Below, one piece after another: positions 43,051-52,876 of a stretch of DNA of 64,000 nt. Each line of letters starts with the position of its first letter. Position 1 is the first letter of the stretch. This stretch comes from Hydnum rufescens UP504 (Eukaryota > Basidiomycota > Agaricomycetes > Cantharellales > Hydnaceae): NCBI GenBank assembly GCA_014904985.1, contig MU128975.1:62001-126000 (forward strand), in the 5' to 3' direction. The notes below the pieces were generated by a model that ran no database searches, was not told where the DNA came from, and saw nothing but the letters and a program-made list of their open reading frames with translations. The translations under genes and the position numbers were made by a program.

Positions 43051-44160
43051 TAGGATGTCTCCCCACAGGGCATCCGACTACAGGCCCCATCTCCCAAGAT
43101 CCCATGGGTTCTCCTATTGGAACCTGTGACTTCGAATGGGTCCAAAGGACATTCCTCAATCCTTCCCCCAGTGTGGAGACCCATTGCAAGAGGACCGCAA
43201 GCCAATTACGAGGGTTCAGCATGGGGGTGGCTGACTCCCTGGGCGTTGAGTCGTGGAGGGGGACATCCTGCCATGTCAACAGGGATGTGTCAAGGTCGAT
43301 GGATGAGGCCTGATACATGGATGAGTTCCCCAGTCTCGTCTGATCGGCAGGAGGAGTGGGCCAGGCTGGCAGATTTATAATAGAGCCAGGGCCTGCTTTC
43401 GGACCATGAGAGGGGTCAAAGCTGGCATCTCCACTAGGCTCCTTGAAATCTGAGCTTGGCGCGAAGAGACCTAAGCCATGGGGGTTGGTGTCCACTCTAG
43501 GGAGCGGCTGCACATCCAGCGCTTCCTCTAGCCTCACGTCGTATTCCGCATACTTCATGGCCTGGTTGCCCATGAACAGGTGCCTCATCGCCTGTATGAT
43601 GGGGCATGTTCCATCGATATCACCTTGGATTGCTTCCCAGCCCAAAGCTAGTGCTCTTCAGGCCACCCTTTTCATGGGGAGGCGAGGATTGTGCCAGGCC
43701 TTATACAGGTGCTCTCTTAATTCAGGTGTAGGAGGAAGGGAATCCTCAGAGGCCATTGGAGTGGATAAGCTTTCACCCTGATGTAGCTTCCTTAGTTTGT
43801 AGAGTCGAGCGAATGTCAGCTCGACCCTTAGCTTTAGTAGCTTGTCGGCCATTCTCAATTCTTCAATTCGTTTGGACATCCATAGCTGCTCTGCTAATTT
43901 CCCTTTGCAGTCTATTACAAAGCAATGGTCCTCATTTCCTACTATAGCTATAATGTCTGAGATGACGTTCTGTAGCCTCTTGATGCCTGTTTGGACTGTA
44001 ATGAGGAGTTCCCAATCCATATGCCACTCCTGCAGCTCCTCATCGTACATGAAGTATGTAGAGTTATATTGTGCTGGAGCAAACTTCATCCACACCATGA
44101 GGAACTGGTATGTGGTGACAGGAGCAGCCGAGAACAGGTCCATATACTCGTTCACTGGCT
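43028..44160 (-). pseudogene. gypsy 5' ORF region upstream of the Gag core
   Basis: Two frames (44155-43658 and 43645-43028) separated by a TGA where Arg is expected (43655-43657); another TGA at 44156-44158 joins further upstream sequence. The first has a helical region with Trp and Leu heptads (Trp-Glu-Leu-Leu-Ile-Thr, Leu-Arg-Met-Ala-Asp-Lys-Leu-Leu-Lys). The second is Pro-rich. They are likely the N-terminal extension of Gag. Confidence 0.6.
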
Positions 44161-44415
44161 CATCCAGTCATTGCGTGATCTCCATCAATAGTGCTCCATC
44201 AAGCATAGCCGGGGTGGGATAGCCACGCATTCATAAGTAGTAGCGTGATAGAGCACATCATTGTGCTGGGACGATGGGACATGGTGGGGGATCACCATAT
44301 GCAGGTTTAACTTAGGAGTCTTCACCCATTTACTCATTTTGTGAGACAAGGGAGGGAGACAGAGAGTGGACTGGGAGTTGCGGGATGTCGTGGGTGAAGT
44401 TGGTTCAACCGCCTC

Positions 44416-44433
44416 GTTGGCTAGAGGGAACCA
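44416..44433 (-). other. putative gypsy primer-binding site
   Basis: One base inside the 5' LTR the minus strand reads TGGTTCCCTCTAGCCAAC. A TGG start complementary to tRNA CCA is the usual signature. The priming tRNA is not identified. Confidence 0.55.
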
Positions 44434-44434
44434 A

Positions 44435-45017
44435 TGTAATAATGCGGCTCTCAACTTCGAGAAGCTGCAGTATTCATCGTCGTTAGATGAGGCAGATTCG
44501 ACAGATCTGTGAATAGAAGAGAAAGGATAATCCAACCATTCTAAGCACTGGCTTTGAATGGGAGGGCCACAAATGAAGCTAAGCACTGGCTTTGCTTCGG
44601 CATGGGAGAAACATGAGGAGAGGAGTGGATGGGGGAGGGGTAAGTGGTAGTAACTGGCCAAAGGGCTCAGTTACTATCTAAGGATGAAGTGGCGGGTTAG
44701 CTAACCAACTGGAAGCGGGCACTTACCTAGTAGAGTCACGCTCGTACATATGCAACTCTCCCATATCTGTCTCTGCCCCGTGCTCTATGGTGACGGATTG
44801 TGTGCCTTGGTATGGTTGGATCGTCACGCGACTTGGTCGTGGGGTAGTGGTGTGGCAGTGTTAGTTTCACGGGTCTCGCGAGAGCGAAGAGGTCCAGGCA
44901 AGAAGATGATTTGATTCTGGCGTGACCGGGACTTAGAATCCTCATGGCCATGCTATTATGTAAGATACAATATGAGACAGACTACTATGTACATACATAG
45001 TACGGCCCTATATTACA
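44435..45017 (-). repeat. gypsy 5' LTR (583 bp)
   Basis: Pairs with 33377-33956 and is followed by the CAAAG duplication at 45018-45022. Many of the differences between the two LTRs are C/T or G/A at CpG positions. Confidence 0.93.
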
Positions 45018-45397
45018 CAAAGGGGGCCAGCTCATTCATCATCAAAACCATCAATAAAAACAAGCATCACAGGTCTTCTAGCAGAGCCAGAATCTCTGGG
45101 GGACATGCACATGACTCTCATGTTCACTATTAATGTATATTTAAAGATATCTGTTCAAGCTGGTGGGAGTTGTAACCTAAGCTAAAACTGTGATGATCAA
45201 AACTGTGTGAAATCAGTGCTTAACTGACTTCTTTCCCAACACTCACTGGACTGAACTCCCTGAAAATTGGGGGTCCTACTCATATGAGGGGCCCCTTTCA
45301 ATGGTCCAAATCTCATACAAATCTGAACAGTGGAAGTAGCTGAATTTAAGAAGTGGTCATTGAGTGATGGGTGTTCATTGAGTGGTAAAATACTGTA

Positions 45398-45507
45398 CTT
45401 TGGTCATCAAAAACAAGTTCTAAGTTCCAAACTCAATTGTAAGACTCAACACCACTCATTGCTGAGTCAAAAGATTTACAGATTTGGCATAATATATCAC
45501 ATGACTG
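45398..45507. repeat. KDZ left terminal inverted repeat, inner part
   Basis: Reverse complement of about 56664-56770, including TTCTAAGTTCCAAACTCAAT and GATTTACA. It is separated from the outer part only by the mariner-like insertion. Confidence 0.88.
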
Positions 45508-46640
45508 TAAGTGAGAGCAAAGCCAAAAACTCTGGCATTTATATCACATCATTATCACAAATTCAAGAGTAAAGTGAGGGACTGCATGTAATATTGTACT
45601 TGTGCCACATGCCTGGAGTTCGAAATGAAGAGTTGCAGGAACACGACACGAGACCGAGCAATCCTTCAATGGTGTGTCATTGTCAAGTGTGTGGTGTCAT
45701 CCACCAACTGTTGTACCTCCAGCCCTTCCCAATCCCGCATGTAGTCCGTATACCACTGCAGTGCCTCCTGCTTGGAACTGCAAGATTTGTGTGAGTTGTG
45801 TGGAAATCCCAACACAGACATCTATACATCAGACCTGAGTACCATACCTATTAGGTATAATAAACAGCAGGATGAAGAACGCATACACACCAGCAGTTGA
45901 ATACCCCAGTTTCCTGCCCAATGAAGACCACATACCAGCACGACTTCTGTGGTGAGCCTCTTGGCAAGGCTGTGACTGCATGCAGTGCAGGTGAACCAGC
46001 AGAAAGTGTCACACTATGCCCTGATCAAGGATCTACCTGGGCACACACTTGTGTGTGAGCACTGGCTCCTGCATTCTGGCTTGGGGTGTAAGCATTAATG
46101 ATCGCATCACATCTGAGTTTCTGAGGCTGAGCTCAGAGGAGGGGGTGGAGGAGATTCAGCCATAGGAAGAGACACAGGAGGTTTATCATGGGTGGCCATT
46201 GTTGGAGGGATAAATCCCTACACCATAGAATCCTCATCTGAGGCCCATTTTCTTTACAAATGAATCAATTATATGTCACCGCACTCATTTAAATTTATCG
46301 TCATTTGTTTATTCAAGAAATCAATTGGATTCCTACCCCTTTCCAACTCATAATACTGCCTCATTCCTTTACCATGTCCACCAGTCAATTTATTGACTAT
46401 TCATTGGACTTCAACAGTCCTCATCAAAAAGGGGCAGTTTATGCCCTACTTTAAGTCCATTTTCTTTGGACAAGGCAATTCAACTTGCCATTCTTCCTCA
46501 AGACTGTATGGCTTGTCTGTTCTTCCAAGCCATCCTACTGCCTTAAGGGCGATGAATTGTGATTATGTAACAACGCAGACCAGGCCTAGTTCCAATTCTG
46601 GACTCACGGATCTGTCACATGATCCAGATAGGGGCTGCAC
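45508..46640. other. KDZ interior, no gene supported
   Basis: Only short frames without motifs (for example 45594-45794, 46393-46701). No repeat or RNA gene recognised. Confidence 0.4.
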
Positions 46641-47230
46641 TACTCTGAAGGAGTATTTTTCAAATTTCTCTGTCATTTTTGATCGGATCGACTCGAAATG
46701 ACCGCGCCCAGAAAAATATGAATTGTACCTATCGAAAGGTACCAAACACGAAACGAACGGATCAAAAATGCGGTCCCTGTAACAATATCTTGCCATGATT
46801 CATACTCTGAAGGAGTATTTCTTGATTTTTGAAGCCAATTCTTATCGGATTCGTTTGTGAGTACCACTCCCTGAAAGCTGTTGAAAATGCACATCGAATG
46901 GTACCAAGGGCAAAATGAGCGGACACAAACTCCATTTTTCACAAGACAACTCCCTCCCCATGACTCCCCCTTTGCTCCACCATTCAAAATAGTGAAATAC
47001 TTCCGGCCCTCTTATGTCCAATGGAGAAGACCCTCAGGGCGACCTATTCCACTTTTCCTTAAGGGAACTTGTCCAGGTTTGAAGGAGGAATAGCATGTAA
47101 TGTGTCAATCTCCCCTTTTATCTTGAAATTGGAATATCTCCATCAGTTTTGAAGATTTTAACTTCATTTCTTTTTCTCTGTGTGTCCCTTAAGTCCGACT
47201 TTTTACTTTATATTGAGTCAAAGTCTGGAT
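46640..47230 (+). repeat. CCGTCAG-type repeat field, forward copies
   Basis: Two to three diverged copies of a unit of about 150 bp. Each has a C(A/T)(C/G)(T/C)GTCA-TTTTGAT block, then a GCGCCCAGAAA-like block (46707-46717), then ATCGAA(A/T)GGTACCAA (46729-46743, 46893-46907) and a GAGCGGA/GAACGGA block. The same unit occurs in inverted orientation at 48860-49335. Confidence 0.65.
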
Positions 47231-47930
47231 TGTATATTAGGTGCAGCTAGCACACAAATTCATTAGTTCTCCCCCTCCCTCCAGTTTGAAGCTCCTTGAA
47301 CAGCTGCTGGTCCCTGGGTGATTTCTCACTACAAAAAGCGAATTCTAACTACACTTTGACTAAGGTCTCAAGAAGAGATTCTTAGAGTGTGGTAATTTGA
47401 CTGAAACACACATTTTCTCACTTAATTGCTTGGGCTTTGTTGGCTCACTGCAATTTCCCCATTCCAAATACCTTCCCCCACTTGGACCTGAACAACCAGA
47501 TTAGATCTGTGATCCCCTCTTTCATCCCCAGCTCAACATCATGGACAGTGGTTGGATTGGTTTAATAACCTTCCTGCTTACACTGTATCATTCTGCTCCT
47601 GAGCCTGAGCTATGAGCAGGGCTTCATGCACAATAATGAGTTCCTGGATTACATGCATAAGGCAGTTAATATCCTTGACTAGCAATCAAGTCACATAAAT
47701 CAGTGTATTTATACCATAACAAAAGGCACTCTACGTTATAGAAGAAGGGTTAGGAGCTCCGATGACTGTCAAATCAAAATCTGGTTCAGCCAGTGTGTAG
47801 ATAGGAGACTGTGTTTCTGTTTATTCAAATGGGTTGGTTCGCTTCGATGGTTGATCACTCTCTGCAAGATATGTATGTGTTTATTGGAGAATGGAATGTG
47901 ATATGGACTAGCAATAGTCAATGATATATC
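47231..47930. other. KDZ interior, nothing supported
   Basis: No frame above 60 codons with a motif and no repeat pattern that I could define. Confidence 0.4.
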
Positions 47931-47931
47931 G

Positions 47932-48050
47932 TAGATGCTTATAGGAAGGCTTATACGTTGTATGGAATGCTTATAGAAAGGCTTATATGTGGAGGATGCT
48001 TATAGGAAGGCTTATACGTCTGGGATGCTTGTGGAAAGGCTTATACGTGT
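47932..48050. repeat. tandem repeat of GATGCTTATAGGAAGGCTTATACGT
   Basis: Four imperfect copies, about 28-35 bp apart (starting near 47934, 47969, 47995, 48025). A/G changes and small indels distinguish them. Confidence 0.88.
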
Positions 48051-48499
48051 TCGTGTTGCGTTTGTTTGTTTACTGATATTTGTGTGTCCTCGTTTACATC
48101 CTCCTAGTCAAAATGCGGATATCTGTGGGCTATAGAATGGTCAGTGCTTGGTTAGTTTGGTTAGTATGCTTCAATCTTCTTTCCTGACTCGTATTTCGTT
48201 ATGCTTACTTTTTCCTTGGATGTCCAGCAACTCTAACCTTAGGTTCTGCAACTATCCTTGGCTTCAGTATTTCGCGTAGATGGCTTCCAGTAACTTGGTC
48301 TCAACAACCTTGAAGATGACTTAGCTCCAGATGGCTTTAGATAGACAGTTCTTTAGATATTAAGCAGAATGGTAGACAGTAGTTGACAGTGGTTGATTTC
48401 CAGAGTGAGGAGATGGGGGGGAACAAGAAAATCTGCTAGCTTATATACCTATCTGAAGGTGGCTGTGCATGGAGCAAGAACAAAAGAGTAATAAAGCTA

Positions 48500-48730
48500 T
48501 GAGATCATAGTGATGTCATGGGGGAGTCATAGTGGAGTAGAACAAAAGAGTAATAAAGAAATGATGTCATAATGCGGTCATAGCTGAGTCATCCATAGAG
48601 TGTGATGTCATAGTGATGTCATAGTGATGTCATTCATAAAGAGAACAAAAGGATTCATAAAGGGAATGATGTCACTAATTTGCTGAGCTTGTGGAGTGGT
48701 TGGAGCATGATGTCACTGATCTTGTGATGT
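48500..48730. repeat. cluster of (T)GATGTCA(T) motifs
   Basis: At least eight GATGTCA words in 230 bp, three of them directly tandem at about 48601-48631 (GTGATGTCATA). The longer AACAAAAGAGTAATAAAG unit is duplicated at 48479 and 48541. A TTATATACC box lies upstream at about 48441. It could be a promoter or LTR-like region. Confidence 0.65.
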
Positions 48731-48859
48731 GTTTTGGGGCTCATGGGAAGCGAAATTAAAGGACATCATTGGGTTCTGGAGATTAATCTGAGCATAGTCC
48801 AGTGGTTAAGGTGTTTTTGTTACTGGTTAATAAAAGGAACAAGTGCATGGTGTGGGATT

Positions 48860-49335
48860 CGATGCAGAGACAGCAGTTTGTATCCGCAATAGGCGTGCTT
48901 GGTATCATTCAATGCGGATTTTTAACAGCTTTCTGGGCGCAGTGGTTCCGAGCAGATCCGGTGTAAACTGACGGAGAAATTCGTTTTTTACTGATGGGTG
49001 TTAATTCTGATAGTAATATTGTTCTGTAGAGTTCAGTTTTAATCTGTTCTTCGCGTGCTCAGTACCGTTGGATGCGGATTTTTTATATCTTTCTAGGCGC
49101 GGTTGTTCCGAGAGTATTGAATGCGAACTGACGGAGGTATTCATTTTTTACTGGAAATCCTGGATTTTAATAATAAAATTGGCCTGGAGAGTGCAGTTTT
49201 GGTCCGTTTAACTTGTGTTTGGTACCGTTCGAAAGGTGTGAATCGTAGCTTTCTAAGCGTTATATGGGCGTACCTCTCCGATCAAAACTGACGGAGTTAT
49301 AAAATGAATTTCGTTTCTGCGCGTAGCCGTAATTA
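48860..49335 (-). repeat. CCGTCAG-type repeat field, inverted copies
   Basis: Three tandem units of about 140-150 bp. On the minus strand each reads (C)TCCGTCAGTT, then a GCGCC(C/T)AGAAAG block, then an AACGGTAC(C/T) block (one copy diverged), then a GA(A/T)-rich AACAGAT/ACGGACC block. It is the same family as 46640-47230 in the opposite direction. Confidence 0.78.
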
Positions 49336-49679
49336 ATCTCATAATCGGTCATGTGATTGTCCAATGGCTGGAAGTTGTGTAATTTCGCTTTTTCTGATAC
49401 TGGATGTTTTTATCTTCCACAATGTTCTAGGAGTGCCACAAGAGCAAGAGCTTCCATCATGTGATATGGACCAGGGATGAATGATTTTGAGAGAGAGATA
49501 TCTATATTTGTATACTGCATAGGTGGGGGTCGCCGAGAGCAGTCCACTGTAGCACTAACTAAGGCTTTACAATAGTTGAATCATGGTCAAGGTGGTGTAT
49601 TGATAGGAAAAGGTCTGAGGTCGGGATGGGTGGGAGTCAATGTGAATGATTTTGATCCCATCCCAACATACGACTCATT

Positions 49680-52150
49680 TTGCTTCCGAGTTCTATGGTG
49701 CCTGCCTCATGGATGAAGGGGACTTCCAGATGGGACTGGCTTAATGGACATGGTCCTGCTTTTGTGATTGCATGCAAAAATGGCTCCAAATTCCAGTGGC
49801 TCAATATTCTCTATCGGAACTGGTTTGAGGTATACCATGTTTCTCTTCCAGTTGATGTTGAACCAGTTCCTGGGGCCATCTATCCAGAGCCTGTGGGTGA
49901 AGCCACTATCAAGGAAATGGAGGCTATGGTCACTCTCAGAAAAAAGGTGGGTATTTTGACTTTCCATCTCAAGATGTTTACTAACATTAATTTCCAAGGC
50001 CCTAAGTTGCTGGTTTGATTGCCATTGGAACAAGAGAACATCAATTAAACTAGCCACGAACCCTGATGTGAACACCAGAGGCCTTTTCCCCCCCATGTTC
50101 CCTGAAACCCTTGCCTTATCTGGTGGCTCTGTCACTCTGTCATTGATATCCTCCACTCCTAAACCTTGCCACAAACAAATTGAACATGTATATTCATCGC
50201 TTTACTATAACAGTTGAGTTAAGGATGCTGTTGAGGCCCAGCATCTCATAGACAATGAGGAGAACCCACTTTCCCCCCAAGAGACCAGATCCTGAGATAT
50301 CGTTACTCAACAGCAACTGACAAAAGAGCACTGGTTAGCAGAGTTGCCAGAGATCCAGGCCATCATTGTGGAAAAATGGAAGTCCAATTATGAGCAGGCA
50401 GTCACTGAATGGGAATCGAGAAACAAAGACATCCAGGAGCCATACAAACAGCAACTGTAAGCTATTCATCATGTTGAAAGGCCTTCACTTATCATATATT
50501 TTTAGAGCCTTTGATAATATGACACCTTACCTCAAGACTTTTCTACATACATTTCAAGAGCATACGGGGCTCTGTATGATGATCATAGTAGGCAGGCCTA
50601 CATTGAACAGCCATGGTAACATGGTTGTAACCTGGTCTGTGCTTTTGCCTTGTCATATGTTATGTAATAATGATCATCCAGCTTCTTTAAGTATGCATCA
50701 GGGTGTAACCCCAGGTCCCCACCTGACTGACTTCAACAGCTTTGCTGGATCCCTGTTTCAAGACCAGATCACCCCAAAATTCATAGAATTTCTCAAGAAG
50801 GTCTACTGTCAGTTTCACTTATAACAGTTTAAGCCATTGACAAGGATCTAATGCCCATTTAATTCTGTTTAAGCACGAGCATTGCGTGAAGAGAAGTATG
50901 GCCTCCCTCCTGACCCTGTGACACTGTCCCCTTCCATCCATGGTGCAAGCACTGCTGAAGGAAGCTTGATGAAGCAGGGAACAAGTAATGAAGACGGAAA
51001 CAGTGAAAACCTATGATAACAATGGCAATGTCCATGATGCAACCCCATATACTTCATCAATTTTGGACTCGAATGTTACCTCAAACTCTCTGGGTGAAGA
51101 AGCCCACACTGATGCAGATTCAAACCAAGACCTGGATGGAGAGACTCCTGAAATCACTTTGTCTCTTTCAGCCTTCACAGACAACGTCAATGCCAAGAAT
51201 TGCAACACTCCACAACAGCCCAGTAAAAAGGACATGCCTAATCCCATCGATCATTCTACAATGAATAACAACAATGGATCCTGGTCTGGTTCTAACAAAA
51301 GACAGAGGCGCCATCATTCCCAAAGCTCTGCTTCATCCTTGACATCATCACCCTTGCCTGATGACTCACCCAGCTTGCTGACTCACTCCTCATCCCAACC
51401 AGGTTCCAACAAAAAGCAGAAGCATTGTCGCACCCCAAGCTCTGCTTTATCCTTGACATCATCAACATTTCCTGGTGACTCACATTTATTGACTTGCTCC
51501 GAATCACAACTGCCTCCAATCCCTACCCCTTCGATTCCTTCATCATCATTGTCAATATTCATTCCACTTCAAGTCAAGTTGAATATGTCTGATGCCCCAG
51601 ACTGGCTCATGGCACACCTTGGTGTTCTTCAGTTGCTTGAATTGGGAGGTGACCTATGGCAGCAGCTTTTAGCTACATGGATTGAATTGGAATGAAAATT
51701 ATGCTTTGTCTGAGATGGAGTAAGCTTCATGATCATGTAATGTATATCCATATGTGCTGACATATTGTAAATTTGAAGGGCAGAAAGCTCCTGATGAAGA
51801 ATTGACCCCCTGCAGTGTCTTCCTGGTTTAAGAATGCCCATAATGTTCGGTTCTGACCCACCATTGGCCCTAATCAAAGCCTACTCACTTTCCTGGTGGA
51901 AGTGGTGGACTTTCTGCCAGCCTGAATGGCATATGTCCACAGGCCATGAGCCCACTCCACTTGTCACAGACAACATGGGCAAAGATTAGGATTTCCTCCT
52001 TGTTGACGGCAATAATGGCATCATATGCCTTGTCTTTTCATTGTTCTGGTGGGGCTGGGCACTCAAGAAGGATCAGGTGGAATGACATGCGAATTGGGAG
52101 CATGCATTGGAGGATGTTAATACAACTTTCGGCACTTGTTTGTTATAGAC
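49680..52150 (+). pseudogene. accessory gene of the KDZ element (unknown function, broken)
   Basis: Coding-like blocks follow each other on the plus strand. 49680-50018 has Trp-Asp-Trp-Leu-Asn-Gly. 50290-50460 is charged, with Ala-Val-Thr-Glu-Trp-Glu-Ser-Arg. 50366-50824 has Phe-Gln-Glu-His-Thr-Gly. 50988-51695 holds a Ser/Asn-rich disordered tract with two repeats of Ser-Asn-Lys-(Arg/Lys)-Gln, then Pro-Asp-Trp-Leu-Met-Ala-His-Leu. About 51888-52140 has Phe-Trp-Trp-Gly-Trp-Ala and a Trp-rich end. Several stops and at least three frame changes separate the blocks, some of which may be introns. This organisation resembles a common agaric protein of unknown function often found beside KDZ transposases. 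I cannot assign a role. Confidence 0.6.
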
Positions 52151-52489
52151 AACATTCCTCTTTGTCCTTGCCTTTTTTTTCATTCTAATTACAGTTGCTC
52201 ATATCAATATAACTTGTGTGTTCGAGTTCAAACTTGCATCTAGTGACTGAGAGCAGCCAAATCCAAATCTCTTAAATAAGCACTGCAATCTGTTCTAGTG
52301 ATAGAGGCACTCTGGTCACAATTCTTGAGCATAAGATCATTAATACTATACCACATAGTATAATAATGAAGTGATACAGGGTGGGGGGATTATAGTGACT
52401 GAAATTCAGATTCATTATTCTCAAGGTATGGTGTCTCGACTCCTGAACTCACTCACTTATTGACCTGAAACTCAAAATTGAAAAGCACT

Positions 52490-52750
52490 CAAATAATTTG
52501 GCAAAAAATATGGAATGATGGGGGATACATACACTACTATTTTGAATAACAGAAAACTCCTTTTAGCATTGAAATTCAGATTCATGATACTTAAAGATCC
52601 ATGTCTTGACTCCCAAACTCACCCATTTATTGACTTCAAACTCAAAATCAAAAAACACTCAAATAATTCTGTAAAAAATATAGAACGATGGGGGATACAT
52701 ACATGACTATTTTGGATAACACAAAACTCCTTTTAGCACACTTCTCATGC
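52490..52750 (+). repeat. direct repeat upstream of the KDZ transposase
   Basis: Two copies, about 175 bp apart, of GATGGGGGATACATACA followed by ACTATTTTG(A/G)ATAACA and AAACTCCTTTTAGCA (starting near 52517 and 52687). A related CTCAAAAT(T/C)(G/A)AAAA(G/A)CACTCAAATAAT block precedes each. They could be promoter repeats. Confidence 0.8.
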
Positions 52751-52876
52751 ATAGAATATAGGCAACTTTGCCAACCCAGTGACTGTGGATGTGTGTGTCA
52801 GCAAAAATTTAGTTCTGCTTCATTTGTTGCATACAGTCAACTGAGCTACCTCATTCCATTCCCCTCATATTCATCT

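Larger units (their letters stand above)
33377..45017 (-). mobile_element. 11.6-kb Ty3/gypsy chromovirus-type retrotransposon
   Basis: LTRs at 33377-33956 and 44435-45017 begin TGTAATA and end TATTACA. The target duplication CAAAG is perfect (33372-33376; 45018-45022). On the minus strand the order is 5' LTR, gag, protease, reverse transcriptase, RNase H, integrase, chromodomain, an extra ORF, 3' LTR. This is the Ty3/gypsy gene order. Stops in pol and in the extra ORF are nearly all TGA at positions where CGA (Arg) fits, so the copy is inactive. Confidence 0.95.
32828..45397. mobile_element. TA-flanked mariner-like (MITE-type) element, itself interrupted
   Basis: Terminal inverted repeats of 25 bp starting CAGTATTTTACCACTC (32830-32854 and 45371-45395) match at 24 of 25 positions and are flanked by TA on both sides. 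Removing the element rejoins the KDZ inverted repeat exactly (compare 56745-56790 on the other strand). CAGT termini with a TA duplication are typical of the Tc1/mariner superfamily. A second inner pair (CCCACCACTCAATGACC at 33040-33056; its complement at about 45346-45364) suggests subterminal repeats or a second insertion. Without the gypsy element it is about 920 bp. No Tc1 transposase motif is visible. Confidence 0.82.
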
